Shown here: positions 11,194-23,624 of the stretch, piece after piece
Position numbering within the stretch: position 1 is the stretch's first letter
Layout: every line of letters starts with the position of its first letter
Assembly: GCA_949825025.1 (NCBI GenBank)
Contig: OX463785.1
Span: 21,825,971-21,889,970, forward strand
DNA from: Siphlonurus alternatus
Lineage: Eukaryota > Arthropoda > Insecta > Ephemeroptera > Siphlonuridae
Length of the DNA stretch: 64,000 nucleotides
Reading direction: 5' to 3'
Program-made: the position numbers and the translations under genes
The notes under the pieces: model-generated
What the model was told of the DNA's origin: nothing
What the model saw: the letters and a program-made list of their open reading frames with translations, nothing else
The model's database searches: none

Positions 11194-11961
11194 CAGGGTG
11201 TCCCAAAGAGCTTTAGATTTTTCAAACCCAAATTACGAACAAACAAACAAAATTAATACTGACTTCATATACAACAAATTAAAGCTCTGAATTTAACATT
11301 TTCAAAAATGTCAACAGAAAAAAAAAATTGGAATGGTGATTTTTCTTTTTTACCCGTTAGAAAGCAAAATGAGCACTTTTTTTTTTTCAAAATCACGACT
11401 GTACCTGCACTTAAAAATTGTTCACTTCAATTCTCATGCTTGATGATTTTTTTTTTCAAAGAAAATGCAACAATGCTTCTCTAAATGGGCACCATTGGTG
11501 GCTCAGCAAACATTCAGTCCCCCCCAGAGCTCACGCCACACATTGCGCAACATGACAGGCATGGTGGACTGGATCATGGTGGTGATGCGCTGATTTAGCT
11601 CCAGCACGTCTCACACAGGAATTCTGAATACGGTACCTTCCACATGATAGCCCCGTAGGAAGAATTCTGAAGGAGTACAGTCAGGGGACCTGGGGACCCA
11701 TGGTGTGGAGTCTTAAAAGCCTGTACAGAGGCCTTGGCCCCAAAGCGACGCAAGAAACAGTGCTAAAAGCTCCCATTTTGGTCATTTTGCCTTCTGACAG
11801 GTAAAAACTAAAATCACTTTTCAGATTTTTTTTTTTCTGTTCACATTTTTGAAAATGTTAAATTCAGAGCTTTAATTTGATGTATAAAAAGTGAACATTA
11901 AAAAATGGTAGACGGTGGTTATTTGGATTTGAAAAATCTAAAGATCTTTGGGACACCCTGT
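11194..11961 (-). mobile_element. Mariner-type deletion derivative with long inverted ends
   Basis: Ends CAGGGTGTCCCAAAGAGCTT and its inverted match extend as terminal repeats for over 30 bases, flanked by TA on both sides, as expected of Tc1/mariner target sites. Inner subterminal sequence is also inverted (both sides carry the complement of TTAAATTCAGAGC). On the minus strand, about 11700-11480 translates to a broken transposase C-terminus: PRSPDCTPSEFFLRGYHVEG, then stops, then MLRNVWRELWG and ATNGAH, recognisable as the PDLTPxDFFLWG region with the third catalytic Asp. No N-terminal part and several stops, so non-autonomous. Confidence 0.8.
11480..11720 (-). pseudogene. Mariner transposase C-terminal fragment
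   Basis: Minus-strand reading gives the PRSPD-TP-FFL-GY block with the third catalytic aspartate, followed in the same or a shifted frame by a LRNVWREL block. At least two in-frame stops, and no upstream transposase sequence inside the element. A dead remnant. Confidence 0.7.
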
Positions 11962-13040
11962 ATATACACCTGGAGACAGCACAATCGTTACTCCTGATCT
12001 GATAATCAGTTAAGGATTAATGTTAGTGCTACGATAAAAAAGGTTAAGTAGTAAGTAGATGAACCACACTGAAAATTTCAGCATACCTTCCTGACACCAT
12101 GAAATAATTGCCCATGAATATAAAATTAGATCAAATTTGGGGAAATTTTCGAGATATTCAGCATTGAGATTAAGGGAGTTTTAAATGGGGACTGCTGTGA
12201 CTTTTAGTCAAATCAGCATATTTTCCACACAAAAAAATTAAATTCCAATCCTACCGACTTCATGTTTTATAACAAGATGGAGTCATCTTGTCCTTCATTT
12301 TGTGGACCATTTTTTAAACACTTGAATCACTTAATTGATGTAATAAAAACAATAAAAATAAATTAAATGTTTTATATATTATTTTATTTTTAAGTAATTA
12401 TTAAACTAATATTGTCAATATAACAATTTAAATAAATTAAGTTTAATAATTGCCTTTTTTTTTTTTTTTTTTTGCTCTTTTTAATTTTAAATATTATCTT
12501 GAATAGGGTTTGGCTTTTAAAACAAATAATATATAATAATGCTATAGAAACTGGTTGCTTTAAATCAGGAATAATAAATTGAAGTAAAAGGAATGAAAGG
12601 GTGTTTTCTGTTATCAATCTCAAACAAAGCTAATTTGAATGAAAATTATTTAGACCAAGAAAAATATTATTGAATCAAAGTTTACTTGGATTAAAAGGTC
12701 TCGATGAAAACAATGGTGGTTATTACTCAGCACAAACATGTCTCTCAAGGTCAGAGGTCAATAAAGTGGCTGCTGTTGATAACACGGAGTGATCGTATCC
12801 GCTTTCGACGATGACAACATGTCTCGCTTGATATTTAATTATAGATCTTATGAAAGATCCGTAACTACACTCTGTATCGGAAAGGAGATGAGGTAGATGA
12901 TGGTTTCAAAATTATAAATTATATAATATATACAGATTCTTTGAAAAAATCCAAATTTATAACATGGCCGGTGGCTTATGGAGATGCTTGGTGGGGAAGC
13001 TTGCAAAAACTTTGCAACGTAAATTAAAAAAAAAAAAGAT

Positions 13041-13176
13041 AGTGCTATATAATAGGTATGTTCGTAAATACACAATTAGAAAGATTCGATTTTTTGTGAT
13101 GAACCTTCTGTACATGGAACATAAGGTTCATCAAAATAATCGATTCTTTCTGATTGTGTATTTACGAACAGATCTA
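13041..13176. repeat. Fold-back element, family D-like
   Basis: Arms TATGTTCGTAAATACACAAT and ATTGTGTATTTACGAACAGA with inner AGAAAGATTCGAT / ATCGATTCTTTCT, around TACATGGAACATAAGGTTCA. The TTCGTAAA / TTTACGAACA ends match family D at 27417 and 45891. Confidence 0.7.
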
Positions 13177-13465
13177 TTATTTGAAAACTAATTTTAACAA
13201 TTTAAAAAAATAAAAATATTTTATTTATTTAAATTTAATCAATTTTACGTATTTAATAAACGAAATTAAATATTTATTCTATGTTAAAATATACTATCAA
13301 TTTTGTATTTTTTTCTTCAAATACTTTTAGTTTTAAAAATTCTCTTTTGATATTTTGTGTATATTATGTTTAATTTTAATTTATTGTTAAATGACATGAT
13401 CGACGTATGTATTTCAGCCACCAGTGATCGAAAAGATTAATAAAATTTAGCATTTTTTTAAACAT

Positions 13466-13627
13466 AGCATTCACAAAGCGCTTTAGCCTCAATTATTATC
13501 CCTGGTACTAAACCAGGGGATAACCATAGTAAGCTCCTAGTTTAGCACCATGTTTAGCACCATGTTTAGCACCAGGGATAAAAATTGAGGCTAAAGTGGG
13601 GGTTAAAGTGCTTTGTGAATGCCCCCC
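13466..13627. mobile_element. Family E fold-back, copy 1
   Basis: Ends GCATTCACAAAGCGCTTTAG and AAAGTGCTTTGTGAATGC, inner GCCTCAATT / AATTGAGGC, with three internal tandem copies of TTTAGCACCATG-like sequence. Second copy at 24868-25007. Confidence 0.75.
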
Positions 13628-15562
13628 ATTATATATGAAAAATGTTGTCTCTTGGAAAACTGTATCATAATCACTGTGCTCTTTATTTATGTAATTGCTC
13701 TGATTACCAGTATCTCATAAAAAGGCCTTGGGACCGTAATTAAACTTTGATTCAATAAAATCCTTGCTCCAGATTTGTTCATTCAAGTCAGCTCATATTA
13801 ATTACATCTCATATGCTTGCTGGGACATTAAATGTTATTACTGATTTGACTATGTCAGATCTGATTTTTATTATCTATGTAACTTATAGTGTAAACAGTT
13901 TTAATAGAATTGAAAGATGGAAAATAATAATGTATTTTAAAATGCAAATTACTCGCCTAAAAAAATTGTTTTTTTTTTTTTTCTGCTGGGGAATATTACT
14001 AATTTACTTATATTTGTTTAGTGGGGAATTTTTAATTGCGTGTCTAAATAAATTGCGCTTAGATAATTATTTGAATAACTTTAATGTTTTGATATTTTTT
14101 CAATGTGAGAACCATTTAGTGTATTTTTAAAAGTAAGTTACTAATAGCTCCATACACTTCTACTACATTCTGTACAATTCTTAATATGTAATTACGTTAT
14201 TACCATAAAGCAAAAAAGAAAACAAAAAAACAATAAAAAAACAAGTTATGAATTCTCAATTTTCTTATTTTTTTTTAACTCTAAAAAACATAAAATTGTA
14301 CTGAAAATTTGCTACTAATACAAGCTTTCATGTTGAATTTTTGCATTACTATGATATCACACAACACGATTTTATGAATTAAAATATGAAGCAAAAATTA
14401 TAAATTTAAGCCTCAAGGCCTTCGATTTAAATGCGTAATAAATAATATCATGGGAGTTGTTCTTAAAAACAGATTTTAGTATAATATTTAAATTTCGATA
14501 CAAAAATTCAGATTTTTTTTATCTGACATTCGAATAAAAATGACATTTAACTGTTGTCTTTTATAGCTAATTATAAACCTTATAATAGATAATCATTATA
14601 TTTTACAATCCTTCTAACTACTGGAAATAAATTTGATAAACATTATAGTAACTTTTAACATTTCTTTAGTAAAAGTTCCATGGGAAATATCTTAGAAACA
14701 TAAAAAATTAGCTCCTTAATTTTCATTAGTTTTGACCCGTTTAATTAAATGACGTTTAGCAGCATAGTATAAGAATATTGATTGTTCTCATTAGTAAACA
14801 ATGCTTGGTATCCTTCGTTTTACTCCTTTTCATAATATATATTATACGTATTTTTGGTTTGATGAAGAGCTGGGAGGATAAATATAGTCTCTGCAACAGA
14901 ATTTATAGTACAATTGAAAATCAACAAAATACATGTAATTGAGCATTACATTTATAACGGTTCTCATATTTTAGATCTTATGTGCATTCTATAAATATTC
15001 AATTATCTTTCAATTATCAACTTTAATATTCTTGTCAGTAAGCCTTGCCAAGAAAAATTATGAACCTGGGAATTCTAGTTTATAAAAGTTAAAATGTGGT
15101 ATCAAGTTGGTATATTTAAAACATTTTAATTTATTTTAAAATTGTAAAAATATTAATTTAAACCCTTATAAAATAAAATAATTTTGATAATGAAATTTTA
15201 TAATTTTAAAAGATTAAAAAAAAATTAATTTTAAAAATAATGTAATAATTAATTTTTGTATCTATTTTATTGTGAAATAAACATCAAAATCAAACAATAC
15301 TGTGCATTTTATATTTATTTATATGATTTTTTTGTAATTTAATTTTAATTTTATGAAGGCATAATATTAAAATTATTAATTAAAATAGTATTATTTTCAC
15401 ATCAATTGTCAATATTACAACGATGTGAGATCATCAGCAGCTTACATAATTAGTAATTATTATTAATTATTACTAACAGTGTAATAATTTTTCCCCCTTT
15501 GAGCACGCCACTTATCTTCTCTGCCTAAGTCCAAGGGAACGACCCCTGACCCTCGGAGGATA

Positions 15563-15600
15563 GATAAAAGCGGCGACTGGTGATCGCGCTGCCTCACTTC
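15563..15600 (+). promoter_or_regulatory. Apolipophorin-III core promoter
   Basis: GATAAAAG at 15563-15570 is a TATA-like box. Twenty-six bases on, CTCACTTC gives an initiator-like site near 15595. The ATG follows at 15617. The block 15500-15620 is clearly more GC-rich than its flanks. Confidence 0.45.
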
Positions 15601-15616
15601 TCTACACACAGCAGAC

Positions 15617-18600
15617 ATGAAGTTCATCGCTGTCTTCCTCGCCGTCGCAGTCGCCGTGGCCCAGGTAGGAAATTATTACACCTCAGAATGTTCGGAACGT
15701 TACTTTTTAGTAGGAAATGTCTGGTTACACTTAGGTGCAGTCATAATGTTCCTATTTAGTAGGAAATAACACGTACTGACTGATTTACATCTCTGGAGAG
15801 CACGAACTTTACCCCTGCTTTGGTTCGGAGCATTACAACGTAGTCTATGGAGGCGTGGATGAGCCAAAACTCTTTTTGATATACGTAAACTGATGCTATT
15901 CTTACATTCCCCAAAATTACAAATCTGCATCTATTTGTCTTTTGGAAATGCATGACCAGCTAATAAAGCAGGAGTATATAGTTCATGCTGTTCAAAGGTA
16001 AACATAATGTAGCACATATTAATTGATACACATTATTATTACACTTTTATTTAACTAGTTTGCAAAATTAAAAATAAAATTCATTACACTTTAAAAATAT
16101 TTGTTTTTACACCAACATCAGATATTTTTATTAATAATCATGCTTTTTATTTTAAATTAATATTATTAAATTTTGCATTAATAAATTGTAGTAATTGAAA
16201 GTCTTTTCCTTGGATGTTATTCTCCAAATTCATTGGTCATAAAATTTTCAAATTTCGAGAAGGAAAATTATGTTTTGTTCATATCATGTGGTATCGGTAT
16301 AATTTTCTGCATACCAGAATTCAGAATTATATTATTAAAGTGAATGTTTTTAATTTGGAGTTTATAATTTAATTATAATATATGCATTATAAAAAATAGT
16401 ATCTGTTGATTACTCCACAGTTCGTCGTAAAAGTTCACTACTTTTATTTTATTAGGCTAGTTTAAATTATTGCGATGATTTTCTGAGGATCAAAACAAAC
16501 AGACTAGCCCCCTTCAGTTATTACCTCTAAAGCGAGTTACGTACATAGCTATAGACTAGGGGAAGATAGAGCCGGGGGATTTTTTACCAATAACGATAAT
16601 TACATTGCTTTTATGATGTCGCAATTCTTAATAGTTAGCTTATTCTCACAAAATGTAAAGAGCTGCTCTGATATTTATTTCTTTTTTTTTTTTAAACAAG
16701 GATACACTTCTTTGAGCTTGGAGCTCAAGGCAGGGTAGGGAAAAGGGAGGGAAAGGATGGTGGCCACGGGCTGTTACGCGTGCCAGCTTTCGCTGATTCA
16801 CGTGAGACTGAGGGAACCGTGGAAAAACACGAACAAGAAGAATAATTCTATTTTTTAGACCATAGTAACATATATCCAAAGCCTGGGATAACTTCATTGT
16901 ATCATGAGCCAAGTTATGCAGCTTGGTTCTCAATACTTGAACTAAGGTCGTAACAACCCTTGTTTTCACAGGGTGGTCTGGTGAAGAGGGATGCGGACAC
17001 CCCCGCAACGTTGCCAAGTCTCCAGGAGATCGTGAGCCAGGCCGAGCAGCACATGGCGACCTTCACGTCCACCATGCAGAGTCTTTTCACCCCTGGAGAC
17101 GAACAGAAGGCCACCCTTGCAAAGGTTGGGGTTCAACATGGGACTGAAGTTGAAGCCAATTTAAGGCATCCTAAAATTTTAACATTTATTTTTGTTATTA
17201 CTTAATAGAAAGATTGGTAAATTCAGTAAATTTTAGCGAGATAACGGAGTATTGATAGCTTAAAATTAAACAAGTACTGTCACATACGGTGGATATGTTT
17301 GCAGTCATCAGGGTTGTCATTTTTTAAAATATTTTAATGGTTTGTTTTTTCAATTTTCAATACAATCATTTCAAGAAAAATTTTTACAATTTTATTTACA
17401 TAAAAATAATAAATTAATAATTTTTATTTATTTATTTAAAATTAAAGATAAAATTAATTTAAAAAGCATAACTGACTCAATTTAATTTAAATTACTTTTT
17501 TATTAGAATAAATATTTTAAAATTGAAATATTTATTTTTAAATAAAAACGTAATGCTTGAATAAATTTTCGAATTTAAATGAACTTGTCTGTAGGGAGTT
17601 TTTTTTGAAATTGTAAAGTTAATAATTATCATGATGAATATAATGTAATAATACCTAAAGAAACACCTCTAATAAGCAACAGTCCATGAAAATGTAATAT
17701 ATATCGTTCATAATGAAGTATATGAAATTATGCTTTATTAATTTATATTTTATGTCATGAATATTGTATACTTTACAAATTAAACTCCCGGAGAATAAAA
17801 TCTAAAGTTTTTAAGTCAGGTTTGTCATACTTTCCTAACTTTTTAATTTAACACTGACACCTTCCTCAGGTTGGAGAGACTCTGACAAACCAGACCCAGG
17901 CTCTTGCTGAGCGCGTACAGACTCTGGTGAACAACCTGAACCAGGCGGTCAAGGACGGACAGAACACCCAAGGTCTCCAGGAGGTCGCTGACCGTCTCAA
18001 CGGAACTCTGAGGCAGCTTCTGGGGGAGGACAACGCCAGCGAGGCCGAGAGGGCGTCCGCTCAGCTCTCCGAGAATGTCAAGGTACGTAAGGTTCACAAT
18101 TACATGTTAAACAATTAGAAATTGAGCTTTGTAGAGGGTCTCTGTAAATGTTAAAGTTCGTTAGGTTCACAATTACATGTTTAAGAATTAGAAATTGAGC
18201 TTTGTAGAGGGTCTCTGTAAATGTTAAAGTTCGTTAGGTTCACAATTACATGTTAAAGAATTAGAAATTGAGCCTTGTAGGCAACGCATTAAATAAAAGA
18301 GGCTTCAAGTCAGCTGATTTTGCAGTGTTTCCACCGTCCTATCAAAACCTGTGTAAAAAAAAACAAACTCGAAATTGCTTTTTTGGCACTAAAGAAATTT
18401 TTTAGAGGAAATTAAGTAAGTTCTTTATTCAATATCAGAAGACCCCTAAATGTGGAAGGGGGGGGGGAAGGTGATGATTTGAAATTAATAGTTTTAATAG
18501 TTACGGAGAAAAAATTCAAATTTTCTAACATATTGGCTCATACATAGCGTTCTGGAATAGGAAATTCTAGAATGCTATGGTTTACCCCTCTTTTTTATTA

Positions 18601-19388
18601 CTGCGCAGGACAAGAAAGACCTCGGTAATTCTAGAAAATTAATCAAGGGGCAAAAATTCTCCCTGGCTGTAAAATCGTCCCTGAAGTGATCTAAAAAAAA
18701 AAAAAGACAATCTAGATAACAGCACTTTTGTGAGGAGTTGAAGTGATTGACAGATAATTTTTTTCTATAACTGTAACAATGTGATATTAAAATGTGAAAA
18801 TTTAAAAAATTTTAGGGTATTAATCGAAAGAAGGGGTAAAAATATGGTACTGTGAATTTTTTCAGATTTTTCTGAGACCGGGAACTATTTTTAAAAAATT
18901 ATTGAAAGTCTATTTTGATGACGTCATGGGCAGCACTCCCTAAGAAAAAGATAGGGTAGTGCCGCCCGTGACGTCATAAAATAGACTTTCAATATTTTTT
19001 TAAAAATAGTTCCCGGTCTCAGAAAAATCTGAAAAAATTCACAGTATCATATTTTTACCCCTTCTTTCGATTAAGCCACTAAAATTTTCACATTCTAATA
19101 TCTCATTCCTAAGGCGCTAACTGTACATTGACAATTTATATAGCAATAACTGTATAATAACAATTTCTATGGCACTAAATGTACCATCTTCCACAGAACG
19201 CCGTGCAGACCGTGGTTGAGGAGGCTAGCAAGATCTCCAAGAGCGTCGATTCTGAAACTGCCCCCCTGCGCGAGGAGCTGGGAGCAGCCACTCGCACGGC
19301 CATCGCCCAGGCCCTCGACGTTGCAGACTACCTTCAGCAGCAATTCCAGCAAGCCGTCGGTGGTGCCCAACCCGCGGCCGCCGCGTAA
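15617..19388 (+). CDS. apoLp-III: Apolipophorin-III (exchangeable haemolymph apolipoprotein; 4 exons, 201 aa)
   Basis: Exons 15617-15664, 16972-17124, 17870-18082 and 19197-19388, all introns phase 0. Residues 1-16 are the signal peptide. A short pro-segment GGLVKR ends in a dibasic site, so the mature protein likely starts DADTPA (residue 23; about 179 residues, within the usual family range). The rest is Ala/Gln/Glu/Leu-rich amphipathic helix with no Cys, as expected for the five-helix bundle. The stretch NAVQTVVEEASKISKSV resembles the family pattern AVQTTVQESQKLAKEV, and the end has the QQQFQQAV helix. Known role: it binds the lipophorin surface during lipid loading and is also used in insect innate immunity. 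Codon use is GC-ending, unlike the gene at 4182. Odd points: intron 2 uses a weak donor AAG|GTTGGG, and the exon 3 donor lies in a 73-bp tandem repeat. Confidence 0.9.
15665..16971 (+). other. Apolipophorin-III intron 1
   Basis: GT-AG intron of 1,307 bases, phase 0. It holds a SINE-core fragment at 16690-16850 and otherwise AT-rich sequence. Confidence 0.8.
16690..16850 (-). mobile_element. SINE fragment with shared central core (copy in apoLp-III intron 1)
   Basis: Contains GGATGGTGGCCACGGGCTG, then GAGACTGAGGGAACCGTGG. The same core recurs at 48310-48475 (GGATGGTGGCCACGGCCTA, GAGACTGAGAAAACCGTGG) and, more diverged, in the 5S-headed SINE at 48576-48957. Orientation is set by that full-length copy. 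Confidence 0.6.
18074..18285 (+). repeat. 73-bp tandem repeat (2.8 copies) that includes the apoLp-III exon 3 donor
   Basis: GGTTCACAATTACATG recurs at 18091, 18164 and 18237, a period of 73. The unit extends leftward over the splice donor: AATGTCAAGGTACGTAAGG at the true junction matches AATGTTAAAGTTCGTTAGG in the copies. The extra copies have lost the donor (AAAGTTCGTTAG), so splicing should use the first. Confidence 0.85.
18783..19104. mobile_element. Family A MITE, divergent copy in apoLp-III intron 3
   Basis: Palindrome with ends GATATTAAAATGTGAAAATT / AATTTTCACATTCTAATATC, the family A inner blocks ACTATTTTTAAAAAATTATT and CCGGTCTCAG, and two TGACGTCA-type motifs (GATGACGTCATGG, GTGACGTCATAA). 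It ends about 90 bp before exon 4. Confidence 0.8.
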
Positions 19389-19539
19389 ACATGTCTTACG
19401 TGACACCTGTTTAATTATTAAACAAATTTGAGATATGCATAAATTAATGAAAATATGTTACATATAAAAACAAGAACAAAATTTAAACCTGAAATTGGTA
19501 TCCAATAACAGGTATAAAACTTGTAACTTTTATTACAAA

Positions 19540-19545
19540 AATAAA
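19540..19545 (+). terminator. Poly(A) signal of apolipophorin-III
   Basis: AATAAA 151 bases after the TAA at 19386-19388, followed by a T-rich stretch. Confidence 0.5.
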
Positions 19546-21690
19546 GATTTTATTATTTAACATTGAATTTTATTTGTAAACTTAAATTTGTTTCAAGAGA
19601 TGACGAGACTTTTGATAATGTATAAACTTGACTTGATAAGCTTTGACCTTGAGTGACCTTCAGGTCAAATAGGTCTTCTAAAAATTTTCTTATCTCTCTG
19701 CTTACGAAATATACCCAGACGACATACAGTGGCTTGATTACACCACACACGTGTTCAGATATTCTTTAAGGAAGTAATCGCAGAAATAGACCCCTTAATT
19801 TTAGTAAGTCAAGCAAAGGTTACGCCTTCAGGTAACTGTGAAATTCATCTGAAGTATCAGTTTTAAACAAAATTAGATTATAGAGTTATTATTCCAATCT
19901 TTCTGAAGCTGGTAATTTGGTAGACACTTTTGCATACAAATTTTAAATTTCATCGCTGCACAAATGGAGTTGATATTTTTCGTAAGGAAAAATTGTATGA
20001 GCAACAATGCAAAGGGAGTTCCCATCAGCTTAATAAACAAATTAATAAAAAAAAAATGTAAAACAAGTTTAATTTCTCAAACTACAATAATTTCATATTA
20101 TACAGTATTAATTCAACATTTTTTACGATTTTTACGAACCCATACCTGAATTGCAAATGATGAATTTTATAATAAACAACAGGTAAAAAAAAATATATAT
20201 ATTGTAAAAAAAATTCTCATTTTTACTTACAGCTACACCTTTCTATTATACTCAACATTTTTTTTATTATCAATGACCTCCTTGCACTATAAGCTGGCAT
20301 GAGGCCTGTTTATAAATCCTACTCAGAATACACCTTGCCTACAGCAGCTCAGAGGGTACAGTGCAAATGACGTCACGTTTTTTTTTTTTTTTTTTTTTTT
20401 TTTCGTAAACCCAAGAAGACTGTTTAAGAGTTATCCGAGCAGAGTTTACGAACAGACATACAGTATCATGACTACAGGAGAGAGGAAACTTAATTTTTTT
20501 GCCATTGATTTATTTCAAATATTATTCATTCTGGAAATTAATAATTTCTTTATAATTATCATTTAAAATTAACTATACATTTTCTAAAGTTGTGTTTTAT
20601 ATTTTAGTAAAATAAAATATTATTTTAATTTTTTTTAGACTAATTGTTTAATTTATATTTATTTAATTATTGTTTAATTAAAAATATTTATAATTTATAT
20701 TTTATCATTGAATTATTATTTGATTGAAAAAAATTAAACTGTAATTTTTAATTTTACGTCAGTAAATTTGTAAATTATTAATTTGGCTTCTTTGTATATT
20801 TAAATTAATTTTATTGATATGTACAACACAGGCGATAGCCGCACAATTTCTTAGAAAAATCAGAAGTACGTAGATGTGCGAATGTCAAATAAATTAAATT
20901 GTATCAATAAAATTATGCCATATGTTTTAATTTGTAATTTTGAAGATATTAATTCATTTAATAATAAATTAATCTCTGCTGCACTATAATTGTTCAATAA
21001 ATAAAAAATAATACGTATAATAAATACAATAATAACTCCCTTACTGGAATATGACAAAATGATATTTTATAAAATTATAGATTTAATATATAGATTTTAC
21101 AATTCATTTTAAACACGTTATTATTTTTGATAAAAGACCTAATTATATTTTAAAATGCAAATAATTTTACTATAACACACGGATATTATTGTTTAATTTC
21201 AAAATTATAAACCCCAGAACAGAGATCATAATGAAGCGTACATATACGTTATATTATGTCCATATATAATGTTCTAACATCAGCTCACTAATGTGTACAT
21301 ACAGAGACCATAATATAATATATAGTTAAAAAAATTAAGATTGTTACCGAAGTTCGAGATTTCTGAATTTTTTTGTTATATTATGAACTTGAAACTTAAC
21401 AAACAGCTAGATTTATATGAAGGAATAATAGGAATATCCACCTCTTTGCAAAGATTTATAAATTATGTTTTCATTTTAAATTAGTTCATCTACAATCCTT
21501 CCACTACCGGCTACTAATCTTATGTTTGTTTTTTTAATTTCTTTCAAATTCTGGTCATAATTAAGACGGTGAGGTCTCAGATCTTTAAACGGTGTTTTAA
21601 TTTTCAAATATTTCGCGCGGTGTGACGTCAGTCACGTGGTACTAGGTGTGGCTGTTACATTCAAGTACCAAAATAATTCTCAGTCTATTA
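19546..21690. other. Intergenic, AT-rich
   Basis: No gene seen. One family D-like fold-back at 20304-20462 and a T-run at 20380-20403. Confidence 0.55.
20304..20462. mobile_element. Family D fold-back, divergent copy
   Basis: Starts GGCCTGTTTATAAATCCTACTC and ends GAGCAGAGTTTACGAACAGAC, matching the arms at 27417-27546. The middle is replaced by GCAAATGACGTCACG and a run of more than 20 T. Confidence 0.6.
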
Positions 21691-21695
21691 TTCGA

Positions 21696-21767
21696 GTTTC
21701 CGTAGTGTAGCGGTTATCACGTGCGCCTCACACGCGCAAGGTCCCCGGTTCGACCCCGGGCGGAAAC
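21696..21767 (+). tRNA. tRNA-Val (anticodon CAC)
   Basis: A 72-base sequence folding as a complete cloverleaf. The acceptor stem is GTTTCCG / CGGAAAC and the D arm is GTG...CAC around AGCGGTTAT. The anticodon stem TGCGC / GCGCA encloses loop CTCACAC, giving anticodon CAC. The T arm is CCGGG paired around TTCGACC. The internal promoter boxes are intact (GTGTAGCGGTTAT and GGTTCGACCCC) and a TTTTT pol III terminator starts a few bases after the end (about 21770). No intron. It looks functional. Confidence 0.95.
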
Positions 21768-23190
21768 AGTTTTTACTACTCATTTTATCAATAGCATTAT
21801 TGATGCTTCTTATTGTTAGATTAAAAATAATATTATGGGATGTGTGTAGTATATTCTTCTAATACAGACTATGGAGCATGAAGCATTTTACCTTCACTTT
21901 TTATTTTATGAGAAATTATAAATATTTACTTGATTTATATTCAGGTTTTAATTGTTTAATTTATTTATCTTAAATATTACCTTCGTCCTTGTCGCTCACT
22001 TTTTTTATATCCTGTACAGGATGTTTGGTTAGTTTAATGAAAATGAATCGCAATATTCTGAATATTCATAATGATACTAGTAAAAAAAAATTAAAAGATG
22101 TGAATGCTAATAAAAGCTAATAAGCAGGTTTTAATTATACTAAGGACATAATTAATACCTTATAAGCATCGTAAGCAGTCACATTTATTACTTTATTTTT
22201 ATTATGAACTATTTATTGAATATTCAGATTCATTTTTATAATTGTAATATATATTATAATAATTTATTCACATAACACCTGTTTTCAATTTTTTTTTTCT
22301 TTAATTTGTTTTGATTTAATATTATTAATTAAATTAAAGAACAAAATCAAATTACTAATTTAGTTAAAAACACGCAGAAATGATTATGAAATAATATTTT
22401 TGATTAATTTACTGGTTTTTATATATACTTCATATTATCTGGTTAAAGTAATTACTTTGCTCGAAAAATTGTAGGTAAGAAATTATCTTTTAGGTATACA
22501 GAAGTATGCAGGCTGGTTATTTAATTTAAAATATTTAAATAATAATTAATATTTCTGCATGAAGATCTTGTAAGTGTACATCAAATGTACATTTTGGTGA
22601 AAAAATTTAAGGATGAATCTCAGTAGATATCGATTGCGGTACGATATCTCGCAATCGTACCGCCTGAATGCAACAAGACTTGCAGGGGACTTAGAACTCC
22701 CTATCAATAGGTGGCATACAAATTTTGAAGCGAATCTGTCTTATCAGTTTTGTGAAAACTGAGGTAGAAGTTTAACATTGGCCTTATGGACGGAAACCGG
22801 AAATGGAGCTGTTGTAAGAAAACTGCAAGACTGAATTTGCTTAAACCATAAGCGATTAAGTTTTAGAACATTCTCGATTTTTTAAAATTTATTTCATTCG
22901 ATTTGTTTGAAGGGAAATATTCTTTGATTCCGAAGTAACTGAGATTAATCGTTAAATGAAATTGCCTGTCATTCCAGGTTATACTTACTATATTTCTGTA
23001 ATGTAAGAATTTGGCACATTTTTTCTGACACACCAGAGTGTAAAAATTAATAAATTTTAAAACCAAGTGCAGTATAATTAGAGAACATAACACGAAATAT
23101 TCAAACACAGCACATTATCCGTGCCACCATGGTCATCAAATTCCTGGACGGTAGACGACACACAACGCTTGGGTAACACTCAACCTCATT
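21768..23190. other. Intergenic, AT-rich, with one MITE
   Basis: Contains the family G copy at 22607-22955. No open frame or RNA that I can support otherwise. Confidence 0.55.
22607..22955. mobile_element. Family G TTAA-flanked MITE, copy 2
   Basis: Same ends as copy 1 (TTAAGGATGAATCTCAGTA ... CTGAGATTAATCGTTAA). It has an extra internal 14-base stretch containing ATCGATTGCGGTACG, which forms a hairpin with CGCAATCGTACCG. The remaining sequence differs from copy 1 at only a few scattered bases, so both are fairly young. Confidence 0.8.
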
Positions 23191-23220
23191 ACTCAGTTAA
23201 TTAAACGTACGTACTTCGTA

Positions 23221-23572
23221 ATGTTTCCATGGAACTTTGTCTTAGTTTTCATCGTTTGCGTGCAGGTAAGAAGATTAATTGATAAATTTATTTACCTGAA
23301 CATAGAAATTAGTTTACTTTATATTTTATACGTATTATATTTTACTTCTCTATTACTGAACTAAATAACGTTCCGTATATTATTGCTATTCTTGATGGAC
23401 ATAATAGGTGACATTATACGACATTAAACATTAATAACTTTTTATCCCACTACTTTTAAATTTAGTTGCCCCAATTAAAATTGAATATTGTTTTCCCTGT
23501 TAACAATCTTTTGTTAAAAATTATGTCATTTACATTTATCAATAAACAATTTCTATTGCATTTTATATTATT

Positions 23573-23624
<52 letters not shown>

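Larger units (their letters stand above)
11962..15540. other. Intergenic, no gene seen
   Basis: AT-rich sequence. I can support only two fold-back repeats in it (13041-13176 and 13466-13627) and homopolymer runs such as the T-run at 12453-12473. Open frames here are short, AT-biased and without coding character. Confidence 0.6.

Noticed and set aside
16646..17114. Minus-strand frames across apoLp-III exon 2
   Set aside because: Antisense shadows of the exon and of the neighbouring SINE fragment.
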